From contig JAFXCD010000009.1 of NCBI GenBank assembly GCA_017521605.1, positions 173,649-237,648 of the forward strand: a stretch of DNA of 64,000 bases, given 5' to 3'. A program made the translations under genes and the position numbers. The notes under the pieces are model-generated. The model had not been told where the DNA came from and did not search any database. It worked only from the letters and a program-made list of their open reading frames with translations. This DNA is from Lachnospiraceae bacterium. Lineage in GTDB: Bacteria > Bacillota > Clostridia > Lachnospirales > Lachnospiraceae. Positions 26,676 through 35,249 of this stretch are shown piece after piece (positions within the stretch are counted from its first letter, which is position 1; every line of letters begins with the position of its first letter).

Positions 26676-26930
26676 TTATCCAAACAATAAATAATCCGTA
26701 GACGTGTCTAAGATTAATGCCAGCTCAGCAAGCCGATCTGTTGGACACCAATTTTCTCCATTTTCTATCCTTTGAATCTGGCGTTCGGTTGCATAACACA
26801 TCTTTTCAGCCAACTGAATTTGCGTCATTTTTTTTTGACGTCGTAATTTCTTAATTCTCAACCCAATATCCTTACTACTTACCTCCATATTAGCCTCCGC
26901 TCCGTATTCTTTTTGTTCATTATCTAACAA
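26676..26930 (-). CDS. XRE-family regulator
   Basis: An 84-residue protein with a 23-residue tail before a Cro/CI-type domain: IGLRIKKLRRQKKMTQIQLA, then a recognition helix with TERQIQRIENGENW and ending TSTDYLLFG. It lies 52 bases downstream of a second XRE gene in the same direction. Probable transcription regulator of nearby cargo. Confidence 0.85.
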   Translation of the reverse strand: MLDNEQKEYGAEANMEVSSKDIGLRIKKLRRQKKMTQIQLAEKMCYATERQIQRIENGENWCPTDRLAELALILDTSTDYLLFG

Positions 26931-26982
26931 AGCGAATGCAATTAAACTTATTTATACCCAATAGTGTTTTTTTCTTACTAAA

Positions 26983-27306
26983 CTACATTTCCTTACACAT
27001 ATCATATAGTATTTTCACAATATCATGCATTTTACTGGCCTGCTTGGGTTCTAGCATTTCAAGCACACAGATAATTTTTTCATTGCTATGGTGTGTATTA
27101 TCTTCCCCCAGCATTATGTAATCGCAACTAACGGATAATGCTTTTGAAATGCGACAAAGAATTTCTGCTGAAAACCCCTTTTTGCCCACTTCAATTTCAT
27201 ATAAAAATTTAACAGAAATATCCACCTTTTCGGCAAGAGCTTCTCTTGTATAGTTTTGAAGTTCTCGCAGTTCCCTAATTCGATCTCCAACTTGATTATT
27301 CGACAT
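26983..27306 (-). CDS. XRE-family regulator
   Basis: A 107-residue protein: VGDRIRELRELQNYTREALA, then helix-turn-helix and FLYEIEVGKKGFSAEILCRI, with a 40-residue C-terminal helical extension. It stands divergently to agrB across a ~300-base gap that holds two direct repeats of CCTACTGTTC at 27,370 and 27,383. It may regulate the agr module or itself. Confidence 0.85.
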   Translation of the reverse strand: MSNNQVGDRIRELRELQNYTREALAEKVDISVKFLYEIEVGKKGFSAEILCRISKALSVSCDYIMLGEDNTHHSNEKIICVLEMLEPKQASKMHDIVKILYDMCKEM

Positions 27307-27608
27307 ATTTCGCCTCCATATGCCAATATTCTATATCTTTTTACTAGAAACTATAAACCAGCTATGGTTCCTACTGTTCTTACCTACTGTTCCCTTTTAG
27401 ATGTAAATATACTCGGAAGATTGATGTTTCTTATATATTTTTACTTAACCAATCTTTTTATCCATCGAATTAACTCTTAATGATATATCCCTATAATTTT
27501 TTCCCATAAATTCTTTTTAGATAAACAAAATATACAATTGAGCAAAAAAATGAAAAAATATCAAATTACGCGATATTCTGTTGTTATCAGAACAGGAGAC
27601 ACTAATAC
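27307..27608. promoter_or_regulatory. Divergent control region between an XRE gene and agrB
   Basis: AT-rich spacer of about 300 bases. Direct repeats CCTACTGTTC occur at 27,370-27,379 and 27,383-27,392 (period 13); read on the other strand they give GAACAGTAGG, which recalls the ACAGTTAGG core of AgrA sites, though the spacing differs from the usual 21-base period. No second gene is evident. Confidence 0.4.
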
Positions 27609-28178
27609 ATGAAACTGATCAAAAAATATTTAAAAACAAAATACCATCTAAGCAATTATCAGATTGCTCAAATTGCATTTCTATTCAAGACTTTATTTTC
27701 GGAGCTAAGCAAAATGTTAATTATGGGAATCATATTTTATAAGCAGTTTACTTTATACTTATTTTCATTATTTGTCATGCTTTTTTTGCGCTGTTCCACC
27801 GGTGGCTTACACTTCTATACTTATTGGGGATGTTTGACTTGTTCCATTACATATATAGCTCTTGCACTTTGGGTTCTTCCAGCTATAACATTCCCAACCT
27901 ATATAAAACTGCTACTCTTGCTTATATGTATACTAATTTGTAACTTAATTGGACCAATTGTTTCCAAATACCGCCCCACCCCTTCCAAAGAACTTTACAC
28001 TCGCGGCAAAAATACAACTTACAAGTTTATATTCATATACTCTCTTGCACTGTATATAATTCCAGAAAATCCATATTTAATTGTCGGATTCTGGACCATT
28101 ATTTTACATTCGCTACAACTAATTTTAGCGAAAATACGAAAGAAAGGAGGACACACAAAATGCTTTCCAAATTCTTAG
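27609..28178 (+). CDS. agrB: AgrB-type peptide processing membrane protease
   Basis: A 189-residue membrane protein with the AgrB signature: His68 in STGGLHFY and Cys75 in YTYWGCLTC, seven residues apart as His77/Cys84 in Staphylococcus aureus AgrB. Hydrophobic segments lie near residues 35-60, 75-110, 140-155 and 160-170. AgrB cleaves and cyclises the AgrD precursor peptide and helps export it. ACAGGAGAC precedes the ATG. Its 3' end overlaps the agrD-like gene by 19 bases. Confidence 0.9.
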   Translation: MKLIKKYLKTKYHLSNYQIAQIAFLFKTLFSELSKMLIMGIIFYKQFTLYLFSLFVMLFLRCSTGGLHFYTYWGCLTCSITYIALALWVLPAITFPTYIKLLLLLICILICNLIGPIVSKYRPTPSKELYTRGKNTTYKFIFIYSLALYIIPENPYLIVGFWTIILHSLQLILAKIRKKGGHTKCFPNS

Positions 28179-28288
28179 ATTCTCTATCAACTTTATCATG
28201 GAATCTTGAAACCGGTGTTGTTAGTGCAATACTCTTTGGCGAACAAGCCTATCCTTCTGAAGCTGATTATAATGAGGATACAGAATAA
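28160..28288 (+). CDS. agrD: AgrD-type autoinducer precursor, probable Ser-based lactone
   Basis: A 42-residue peptide, too short for usual gene finding, behind AAAGGAGG. It shows the three AgrD parts: an amphipathic N-terminal helix (MLSKFLDSLSTLSW), a short hydrophobic core ending SAILF at 22-26, and an acidic, Pro-containing tail (GEQAYPSEADYNEDTE). There is no Cys; Ser22 sits where AgrD has its Cys, so the mature signal would be a lactone with ring SAILF, not a thiolactone. Processing after Phe26 is inferred. Confidence 0.8.
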   Translation: MLSKFLDSLSTLSWNLETGVVSAILFGEQAYPSEADYNEDTE

Positions 28289-28298
28289 CAAACTAACA

Positions 28299-28335
28299 AA
28301 AGAGTCGTCACATTGTAGTCTTGTGGCGACTCTTA
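28299..28335. terminator. Terminator between agrD and the agrC-like gene
   Basis: AAGAGTCG...CGACTCTT with inner CACA/TGTG pairing. The minus-strand side is followed by TTTT, so it fits termination of the agrA-agrC unit; it may act for agrBD too. Confidence 0.65.
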
Positions 28336-28359
28336 CGGTAATTGTCAAACTTAACGAAT

Positions 28360-29628
28360 TTAAACGTTTTCATCTTTATTAATTTCTAAGCTAAATATTA
28401 ACCAATTCTCTTCACTACGCAATATATTTCTACAACCTATTTGGCAATTCAATTCTTCACACAAACATTTTATATGATATAACCCGAGTCCACGATTGCT
28501 TCCTTTACTACTATACCCTTCTATAAACCAACTATTAATCTCATCAAATTCAATATATGGTGTTCTATTTCTAATCTCAAATACATATCTATTGGTATTC
28601 TCAAAAACAGATATCACAACTTGCTTATCACTACAATTCTTCTGTGCTTCTGCTGCATTATCTAGAAGAATACCTAACATCTCAATTAAATAATAAGTAG
28701 GCACCAGACACTTCTCTAATTTTGAGGATACTTTATACTCAATTTCTATTCCATCATCTTCCATCTCTACAATTTTTTTGTATAGAAAACCGACAATAAC
28801 TTTATTATCTATCCGCAATAAGTCATTATACTTATTCTCACTTATTAATTGTTGACAATACTCATCTTGTACTTCCACTAATTTTTCATATGTATCATAT
28901 GCATAATGTGCTGAAAGAATAGCGGTTAAATGATTTTTAAACTCATGTTGCCTCAATCTAACATTTGTTAACAACTCTGAATATGATTCTTCTGCCTCTT
29001 TTGTAACATCTAGCGTTCGTTCCATGTAATCAACTTTCTTTTGAGAAGCGTTCCACTTTACCATAATAAGTAATACAACCAATATAGAAGGAATCACTAA
29101 TATATATTTATCAATATTAATCTGCCCAATAATCTTTCCTTGAAACATTAATACTAAAATCACCAAAAATATTAATAATAGAAACCATTTTAAAAGACTG
29201 TGCCTTTTCCAAAACACCACATCTAATGTTTCCAGTTTGAACTTGGGTAACACGAATATGCATACTAATAACACCATCGCATTTCCTATAATATTTCTTA
29301 GTACCAAATTATTCCTAACAAAAAATGAAATTATAAAAAAACATATAAATTCAATTATGGCAATAAGTATTGTCGATAAAACTATTTTTAGTATAGCTCT
29401 ATGAACCCTATCTCTAAAAACCTTTCTGCAATAAAGAAAGATAGGAATGTATATTCCCAACGAAACCCATCCCACCTCTTCAAAACTATTGGCAATTTCC
29501 AATATAGCTAATAGACTTAAAAATAAAACACTTGTACCAATATCAAGCTTTACTGACCTTCCATATATACAATGTATACCACCAATCACTGCTGCAATTT
29601 CCAAGATTAATACTACCTGCAACCACAT
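28360..29628 (-). CDS. agrC: AgrC-type sensor histidine kinase
   Basis: A 422-residue protein. About six membrane segments fill the first ~190 residues, the sensor part for a peptide signal. The cytoplasmic kinase has the phosphorylated His near 229 (RLRQHEFKNHL), the N-box LLDNAAEA and the G-box GSNRGLGL, typical of the GHKL/AgrC (HPK10) group. It probably detects the peptide made from agrD and phosphorylates the response regulator encoded one base upstream. Confidence 0.9.
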   Translation of the reverse strand: MWLQVVLILEIAAVIGGIHCIYGRSVKLDIGTSVLFLSLLAILEIANSFEEVGWVSLGIYIPIFLYCRKVFRDRVHRAILKIVLSTILIAIIEFICFFIISFFVRNNLVLRNIIGNAMVLLVCIFVLPKFKLETLDVVFWKRHSLLKWFLLLIFLVILVLMFQGKIIGQINIDKYILVIPSILVVLLIMVKWNASQKKVDYMERTLDVTKEAEESYSELLTNVRLRQHEFKNHLTAILSAHYAYDTYEKLVEVQDEYCQQLISENKYNDLLRIDNKVIVGFLYKKIVEMEDDGIEIEYKVSSKLEKCLVPTYYLIEMLGILLDNAAEAQKNCSDKQVVISVFENTNRYVFEIRNRTPYIEFDEINSWFIEGYSSKGSNRGLGLYHIKCLCEELNCQIGCRNILRSEENWLIFSLEINKDENV

Positions 29629-29629
29629 A

Positions 29630-30352
29630 CTACTGAAAGATCTCCTTTACGTGCTTCCGGAACATAACTCCTATTTCTACTTGACCATGATTATTCTTTA
29701 ATTGAATAAATCTGTTCGTACTATCAACATTTCTCACGAAATCCTTATTTACCAGAGTATTTCTTCTACTTTGAAATATATTATAATCCGCGGTTTTACT
29801 TAGTATCTCTTTCAGGGTTACATAAGGAACCTTCAGTATATCTCCGTTATCCATATGGAAATGCATAATATGATTGTTACATTCAGCAAAAACCAACTTG
29901 TCTATCTCTACCATAACCACGATGCCATCCTTACGGAAGAACAGATTCTTTTCCTCAAGCTCTTTCTTGGGAAATCTCAGGCATTTTTCTATGATCTTCT
30001 TAACTACCTTGGAATCAAAAGGCTTTTCTATGAAACGTTGACACTGTAACTTATCATATGTATATAACTTAGAATCTTCCAAGGAAGTTATAAAGATTAC
30101 CGGAGCAAACTCATACTTTGCTATTTTTCTCAAATTATCGACAAACTCTAACCCTGAAATATCTCCGGGTTTGTTGATATCCAATATAATATCAACAAGA
30201 AATAAATCAATGTTATTATCCAGTATGTATTGATAAGCATTCTTCAGGTCATGCGTTGCATAAACTTCACACTTTATTTCTAATTCATCAATCACTTTTT
30301 TCAAATGTTCTATAGCTACAATATTATCCTCTAAAATAAGTATTTTTTTCAT
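29630..30352 (-). CDS. agrA: AgrA-type LytTR response regulator
   Basis: 240 residues from the ATG at 30,352 (a GTG nine bases earlier is possible; AAGGTG favours the ATG). The receiver domain begins MKKILILEDN and holds the phosphorylated Asp in FLVDIILD. The C-terminal LytTR DNA-binding domain spans about 140-240 (QSRRNTLVNKDFVRNVDS). It would activate promoters through LytTR-type direct repeats. It is followed by agrC with a one-base gap, and preceded by an XRE-like regulator. Confidence 0.9.
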   Translation of the reverse strand: MKKILILEDNIVAIEHLKKVIDELEIKCEVYATHDLKNAYQYILDNNIDLFLVDIILDINKPGDISGLEFVDNLRKIAKYEFAPVIFITSLEDSKLYTYDKLQCQRFIEKPFDSKVVKKIIEKCLRFPKKELEEKNLFFRKDGIVVMVEIDKLVFAECNNHIMHFHMDNGDILKVPYVTLKEILSKTADYNIFQSRRNTLVNKDFVRNVDSTNRFIQLKNNHGQVEIGVMFRKHVKEIFQ

Positions 30353-30372
30353 CACAGTCACCTTATCGCAAA

Positions 30373-31050
30373 TTAATTAACAGAATACATTACTTCTATA
30401 AGCTCTATAATCCTGTCCCGTATTTCGGGTGCAAGCCCCTCCAATATAAAACAGATTTCATTAATTAAGCAATTCTTATCTTTTAATATGATTGCTGGTG
30501 ACAATCTGAAAAGTTGGTACATTCTCCAAACTAACTCACTATCTGGAAGATTTCTATTGTTTTCTAAATCTCTCAACTTTTTAGGATCTACTCCTAGCTG
30601 TGCAGCCATCTCCTTCTGACTGTAACTCTTTATCCGTCGTATTAAATAGAACATATTAGCTACCGAGGTCTTCTTTTTATCTTTACACCATAGAACCTCC
30701 GCACTAATATAAATCTTATTCATATATTCCATTACATCGCTTATGCCTACAGCTATGCTTACGGAAGATATGAAATTCATAATATTGACTAATTGTTCAT
30801 ATCTATACTGAACAAAATAACCCTTATAAGTTTCTCCACATTTCTTTCCTGTAATCACATACTGTACATCTACGGGCGAATCGCATAGATACTTTAGTTC
30901 GGCATAACTAAATCGACGCAATTCTTTTTCCACGTTCATATAATTTCGCTGGTTATTGTATATGATTCCAGCCATTTCCTTTGTTGATAATTCTAATCTT
31001 ATACGCTCTTCAATTATTCTTTTGGTTACAACACTATAATCTGTACTCAT
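30373..31050 (-). CDS. Double helix-turn-helix regulator upstream of agrA
   Basis: A 225-residue protein with an XRE-type helix-turn-helix around residues 135-185 (SYSQKEMAAQLGVDPKKLRD) and a less clear one near residues 10-65. It starts the agrA-agrC transcription unit (gap 20 bases) and so may add a second input to the quorum system. Family otherwise not recognised. Confidence 0.75.
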   Translation of the reverse strand: MSTDYSVVTKRIIEERIRLELSTKEMAGIIYNNQRNYMNVEKELRRFSYAELKYLCDSPVDVQYVITGKKCGETYKGYFVQYRYEQLVNIMNFISSVSIAVGISDVMEYMNKIYISAEVLWCKDKKKTSVANMFYLIRRIKSYSQKEMAAQLGVDPKKLRDLENNRNLPDSELVWRMYQLFRLSPAIILKDKNCLINEICFILEGLAPEIRDRIIELIEVMYSVN

Positions 31051-31376
31051 GGGTAATATTCCTCTGAACTATAATTCTTGTTTTTACCCATTTTAAGATA
31101 TTTTATTTCCCCAAAATGTACCGATTATATGTATATCATGATTTTATTATTAGTTTATTCATCATTTTCTATTGATTGTCTTAATTTATTTCATCTTCAC
31201 AAACCGTCTAACTGTCTAATAATTTAGCCATAGTTTTATTCTATCAAATTATCTACATTATTTCTACCCCCAATAATGCGTTAGTATTATTTTTACATTT
31301 TTTAGTCATAAAAATATCCTCTTGACCTGATACTATTATCAATTCAAGAGGATATTTATTGTATTTTAATTGTCAA
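31051..31376. other. Intergenic region with terminator and upstream region of the agr unit
   Basis: No gene seen. A stem of AAATATCCTCTTGA with its complement at 31,312-31,357 is followed by T on the minus strand and ends the sigma/holin unit. A TATAAT-like -10 (minus strand) near 31,125 lacks a clear -35 and may serve the XRE-agrA-agrC unit. Confidence 0.55.
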
Positions 31377-31850
31377 TCACTTATTACTTTGCTTTTCATT
31401 TGTTTCCTTTTTTAATTCGACCAATATTTTCTTTAAAAATGGCGGTAACTCAACCCCCATTCTTCCTGCATTTTCTAATATTGACAACAATTCATTAAGG
31501 ATAAACCAAATAGTAACTAATAATCCAAAAAACGTTTTGCTTTCATAACTTATTCCCATTTCATTAGAGAAATAGAACAGTAAATAATCGGTACCCATAG
31601 CAACCAAAATGGTTAATATATAACCCACTTTCTTATATATTCCTATAATACTTTTCTTGCTACTCCATCCATATCTGTTATCATATGGATGTTCTATAGC
31701 TTCTTTTTTTGCTGCTAACATTCCTGAAAGATAATCTACAAACATAAATAAGCTTAAAGAAAGCAACATTGGAAATATCAAGCTAAACTGTTCACCTATC
31801 CATGTTCCCACTAAGGCAATAATTCCTTTATATATGTAATTTTTTTCCAT
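31377..31850 (-). CDS. Holin (TcdE/UviB-like, phage holin family)
   Basis: A 157-residue membrane protein with about three hydrophobic segments, containing LFMFVDYLSGMLAAKKEAIE, then the conserved block YGWSSKKSIIGIYKKVGYIL, typical of the Phage_holin_4 (toxin secretion/lysis holin) family. It follows a sigma-factor-like gene by 10 bases. TcdE and UviB, both in this family, lie near sigma-type genes and help release toxins or bacteriocins. A role in export of the signal-less DUF1906 protein is possible but inferred. Confidence 0.85.
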   Translation of the reverse strand: MEKNYIYKGIIALVGTWIGEQFSLIFPMLLSLSLFMFVDYLSGMLAAKKEAIEHPYDNRYGWSSKKSIIGIYKKVGYILTILVAMGTDYLLFYFSNEMGISYESKTFFGLLVTIWFILNELLSILENAGRMGVELPPFLKKILVELKKETNEKQSNK

Positions 31851-31860
31851 ATTATCCTCC

Positions 31861-32415
31861 CTAAATGTTACTAAAAAATTTCCGCAATAATTTCTTTTTC
31901 AATAATTTTCTTTGCCTATTTACATATTGTCTTGAAATCTTGAGCCTATCAGCTATTTCACAATCTGATAAATACTCTACCATTATTAAATAATATATTT
32001 CATACAGTCTTCCATCATATTTTCCTAAAAAGTCATTAACAACAATCTCTATGATCGCATTATCATACTCACTTTCAATATATGGCTGTATATAAAGCAT
32101 ATCATCATCAACACATATTTCGTGATTATGGCTCTTTTTACTTTTTCGATACAGTTCGAAAAACGTATTCCTTAAGGCATTTGATAAATAATTAAAAGTC
32201 TGTCCCTCATTTACTATGTACTCCAAACTAACAATTGCCTCCCACAATGCAAGTACTAATTCACCTCGAACATCTTCACTTTCCTCTTTATACAGAAGTC
32301 TGGTATATTTCCTAATGAGTGGATCAAACTTTTCAATTACAACACTAAATTTATCTTTGTCCCCATTTTTGATTTGTTCAATTAAGTTTATTAGTTGCCC
32401 CATGTTTCTCTTCAT
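31861..32415 (-). CDS. Sigma-70-like factor beside a holin gene (TcdR/UviA-like arrangement)
   Basis: A 184-residue protein with region-2-like LIRKYTRLLYKEESEDVRGE and a C-terminal region-4 helix-turn-helix (YLSDCEIADRLKISRQYVNR). The length matches the TcdR/BotR/UviA group of about 180 residues, whose members control toxin or bacteriocin genes and sit beside holin genes. The identity is inferred from size and context. Its target promoters are not evident in the window. Confidence 0.75.
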   Translation of the reverse strand: MKRNMGQLINLIEQIKNGDKDKFSVVIEKFDPLIRKYTRLLYKEESEDVRGELVLALWEAIVSLEYIVNEGQTFNYLSNALRNTFFELYRKSKKSHNHEICVDDDMLYIQPYIESEYDNAIIEIVVNDFLGKYDGRLYEIYYLIMVEYLSDCEIADRLKISRQYVNRQRKLLKKKLLRKFFSNI

Positions 32416-32636
32416 GTAAGAAAAAAAGAAATATTAAGGGAAATCGTAAACTCGTATTTTTAAATAATTTGCTTTATATCTACATAAATACTATTAACTA
32501 AATGTACCCCACAAATATAGATTCCCCTTTCTAATAGCTTATCTAATCTTTCTTTAACTTAAACGAACCTATCGTACGTCTTCTGTATACTTTGAGGTAT
32601 AGTATTCTTTGATTAATAACCATCTAAAACTTAAAA

Positions 32637-32661
32637 GAGCAGGGGATTTTTACCCCTGCTC
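32637..32661 (-). terminator. Terminator after the 65-residue protein gene
   Basis: GAGCAGGGG pairs with the CCCCTGCTC half across ATTTTT; the minus-strand side continues with TTTT. Confidence 0.75.
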
Positions 32662-32667
32662 CTTCTA

Positions 32668-32865
32668 CTACTCTTCTTCGTCTTCAAATTTTTTGTCTAC
32701 TATTGCTTCTAGTTTTTCAATGCACACTTCCAACCGTAAAAAAAGATTGTAGTGTGCCCATTCACCCCATTTATAGATCCCTTCCGGAACTTCGCTCATC
32801 ATCAAAAGCATACCTGCAACACCTTTAATCTCGTTTGTAGTCTTTTCCAACTCAATTTTGTTCAT
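32668..32865 (-). CDS. Small acidic protein of unknown function
   Basis: 65 residues from the ATG at 32,865, set by GGGAGGTGA; a longer frame exists but lacks a site. MNKIELEKTTNEIKGVAGML at the start, then acidic EDEEE end. Probably helical. It forms its own unit with the terminator just behind it. Family not recognised; phage-like small proteins are possible. Confidence 0.6.
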   Translation of the reverse strand: MNKIELEKTTNEIKGVAGMLLMMSEVPEGIYKWGEWAHYNLFLRLEVCIEKLEAIVDKKFEDEEE

Positions 32866-32986
32866 TCTTTCACCTCCCTTCCTATTTAATGGTAACACAA
32901 AGGAGATATGCCGAATTATTGACTATCTAAAAGTATTCTGGAATATTACAGTTTTCTTTTAGTACATCTAAAACTAAGTACATAAA

Positions 32987-33018
32987 AAAGAAGCAGCGTG
33001 TTACTATTCTGCTTCTTT
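32987..33018 (-). terminator. Terminator after the lipoprotein gene
   Basis: AAAGAAGCAG pairs with CTGCTTCTTT (10 bp) and the minus strand continues with six T. Confidence 0.8.
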
Positions 33019-33045
33019 GCCCAAATTATAAAATATTATTATTTT

Positions 33046-34398
33046 TTATTCCTCTAGTAGTAATCTTACTCTTTTCTCAATAATATCAATAACAACTTCC
33101 TTTTTTTTATCACCCGAAAAATATGCCCCTGCTTCTTCATGAATAATATCTAAAATCTCTTCCATATATTGGGGACAATACTTTCCGGTTGAAAAAACCT
33201 GAATAGCATCCTGCATAACTGCCTCCGTAAAGTCTACCATAGGATACGCTTTGCCATCCTCAATATCCTTAAGAAGCTCAAGGTTCTTCTCTGTAAACAA
33301 TTCCTTATGGGTAGGAAGTGCATAATAGCTTTGACCGGTTTTGGTCATAGCATAGGATAGAAATGCCCATGCACCTTCTAAATTTTTGGTGTTAGAATTG
33401 ATTACAAGGGTTTCCACACTTGGATTATATTTCGGATAATTACCATCATCAAAATAATAATCCAAAATTACTCTACCCTCTTTTTCCAAAGCTTCTCTGC
33501 CGGGATATAGCCCTATATAGCAGAAGGTATTCCGCATAATAGGTGCATATCCTTTGTTTCGGTTATCTGCATATTTCTTGGATACCTCTAAAACCTTGGA
33601 AAATAGTTCCGTAGAAAAATCACAGGATTTACTCTCCCAATCTATCATGCCCCAGAGATTTTTGGAACCGCATAAGAAATAATCCATAATGTGAATTCCT
33701 TCCTGAGCGTCATTTAAGAAAACAGCAGGTTCCGGATATGCCAACAAAATATCCACAAGGGTTTCCAAATCAGGAATTTGCTTATCCGGAAGGACATCTC
33801 CATCAATAGACATTCCGATTACATCCATAGATGGGCATAGGCCATATGTTTTATCGCCATCCGTTAAACATCTATACGCAGGAAAATATTTTTCATCTGT
33901 AATTCCACTCTTTTCCATCAGAAGTGACAAGTCTACCAAATAATCCTTAGCAATAATCTCCTTTGAAACTGGGAAAATATCGGTTGTCATGATATCTGGA
34001 CCTTTCCCTGTGGCAACCTCTATTTTCAATCGCTCCCTCTCATCTTGAAAAGCATTATCATAGGGATGCTGAACCATTTCAACATAGTACAAGTCATTCT
34101 CTTGATTGAAAGAAGCAATTAGCCCACTAATAATACGAGTTTCGTCACCCCCACATTCTAAATAGATGATAGTTTTATCGCTTTCGGGTTGCGATTCAGC
34201 ATCATCTTTTAGGTGGTCAGTATAAATATCTTTCTTAAATTCACCACTGTCTGCTTGATAAAAAATAGTTACATCCTCTGGCTTTTGAATTGTTTCCGAT
34301 TGCTTAGTAGAGCATCCTGACAAAAACAAAATCAAAATAAATATATACAAAATAGTAATAACTTTTATATTATCACTCTTTATGAATACCTTATTCAT
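33046..34398 (-). CDS. Extracellular solute-binding lipoprotein
   Basis: A 450-residue protein with a lipoprotein signal peptide (hydrophobic ITILYIFILILFLSGC, lipobox LSGC with Cys29). The body has the order and patterns of ABC sugar-binding proteins, for example IIYLECGGDETRIISGLIAS, then ATGKGPDIMTTDIF and LEGAWAFLSYAM. No permease or ATPase genes are near, so it may act as a receptor with host transporters, or in signalling. AAGGAGA precedes the start; the gene follows the small secreted Cys-rich protein. Confidence 0.85.
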   Translation of the reverse strand: MNKVFIKSDNIKVITILYIFILILFLSGCSTKQSETIQKPEDVTIFYQADSGEFKKDIYTDHLKDDAESQPESDKTIIYLECGGDETRIISGLIASFNQENDLYYVEMVQHPYDNAFQDERERLKIEVATGKGPDIMTTDIFPVSKEIIAKDYLVDLSLLMEKSGITDEKYFPAYRCLTDGDKTYGLCPSMDVIGMSIDGDVLPDKQIPDLETLVDILLAYPEPAVFLNDAQEGIHIMDYFLCGSKNLWGMIDWESKSCDFSTELFSKVLEVSKKYADNRNKGYAPIMRNTFCYIGLYPGREALEKEGRVILDYYFDDGNYPKYNPSVETLVINSNTKNLEGAWAFLSYAMTKTGQSYYALPTHKELFTEKNLELLKDIEDGKAYPMVDFTEAVMQDAIQVFSTGKYCPQYMEEILDIIHEEAGAYFSGDKKKEVVIDIIEKRVRLLLEE

Positions 34399-34421
34399 TC
34401 TATCTTCTCCTTATAATAAAT

Positions 34422-34441
34422 GCTGGAGGAATTCCTCCAGC
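34422..34441. terminator. Perfect 20-base palindrome between two secreted-protein genes
   Basis: GCTGGAGGAATTCCTCCAGC lies just after the stop of the small secreted protein. It is perfectly self-complementary with only weak T content after it, so it may be a weak terminator or protect the upstream mRNA. Confidence 0.55.
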
Positions 34442-34443
34442 AC

Positions 34444-34743
34444 TTACATATGAGGTGGAACGAATCCACATACACATGCTTCATTGTTTGGTGTCTTATG
34501 TGGTTCGCTATAATATTCCACGCCTGTCCAACCCACTTGACAAACATTACAAATATACGCACATTGTGCGGCACATTGATGTTCATAATATGTTGCATTT
34601 GGGTATGTTATGTTGTACACATATCTTTGTGCATTGAAATGTCCATTAGGACACTGTGGCCCCAAAGCACTTACTTCTAGCGATGTTCCCAACATAAACG
34701 TTGTTAATAACGCTATAGCTGACAATCTAATAACTTTTTTCAT
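34444..34743 (-). CDS. Small secreted Cys/His-rich protein
   Basis: A 99-residue protein with a signal peptide (MKKVIRLSAIALLTTFMLGT, likely cleavage after VSA near 27). The mature part has seven Cys and several His and Tyr: CPNGHF, HQCAAQCAYICNVC, then EACVCG. The pattern suggests a metal-binding ribbon or a disulfide-stabilised fold. Family not recognised. AAGGAGG precedes the start. It is followed by the lipoprotein gene on the same strand. Confidence 0.7.
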   Translation of the reverse strand: MKKVIRLSAIALLTTFMLGTSLEVSALGPQCPNGHFNAQRYVYNITYPNATYYEHQCAAQCAYICNVCQVGWTGVEYYSEPHKTPNNEACVCGFVPPHM

Positions 34744-34860
34744 TTCTTTTTCACCTCCTTATTATTATCATAATTAATTATAAAATTAAAGTCAATATAT
34801 TTATTTCTTTAATACTCATTAAGTATTATTTTTATTTTCTTAATATTATAAATATCACGT

Positions 34861-35244
34861 TTATGTATTATTTTGAAATGCAGCAAGCGAAGCCATGATA
34901 CCGTTTAGTGCGTCTTCATCCAAACTTGTAAGCATATCCTCTTTTGCCTTTGGCTCTTTCCTCTTCTCTTCAGGGATTGCATCTTCTCTCAATGAAACTC
35001 CCATCTGTTGTTCTCTTTCTTCGATTACCTGAAGAACCACTCTACGTATCCGTTCATAATCATAAGCACTTCCCGTGTGAACCGCTTCTCCGCTTTCCTG
35101 CATATCCTGGTACAGCATTACGGCTTTTACAATATACTGAGCTTTTCCCCTGCCCATACTGTTTAGCAGTTCTGCCACATAAATATGATCCGGGTCGTCC
35201 TTCTTAAATCCAACGGTTGTTACAAAAGGATTTTTCTTTTCCAT
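34861..35244 (-). CDS. parR: ParR-like centromere-binding protein
   Basis: A 127-residue protein. The N-terminal part (FKKDDPDHIYVAELLNSMGR, then GKAQYIVKAVMLY) matches the ribbon-helix-helix region of ParR proteins that bind the plasmid centromere. The C-terminal acidic part (about 85-127) would contact the ParM filament. It follows parM by five bases. ParMRC partition implies that the element has a plasmid-like, replicating state. Confidence 0.75.
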   Translation of the reverse strand: MEKKNPFVTTVGFKKDDPDHIYVAELLNSMGRGKAQYIVKAVMLYQDMQESGEAVHTGSAYDYERIRRVVLQVIEEREQQMGVSLREDAIPEEKRKEPKAKEDMLTSLDEDALNGIMASLAAFQNNT

Positions 35245-35249
35245 GGCAA

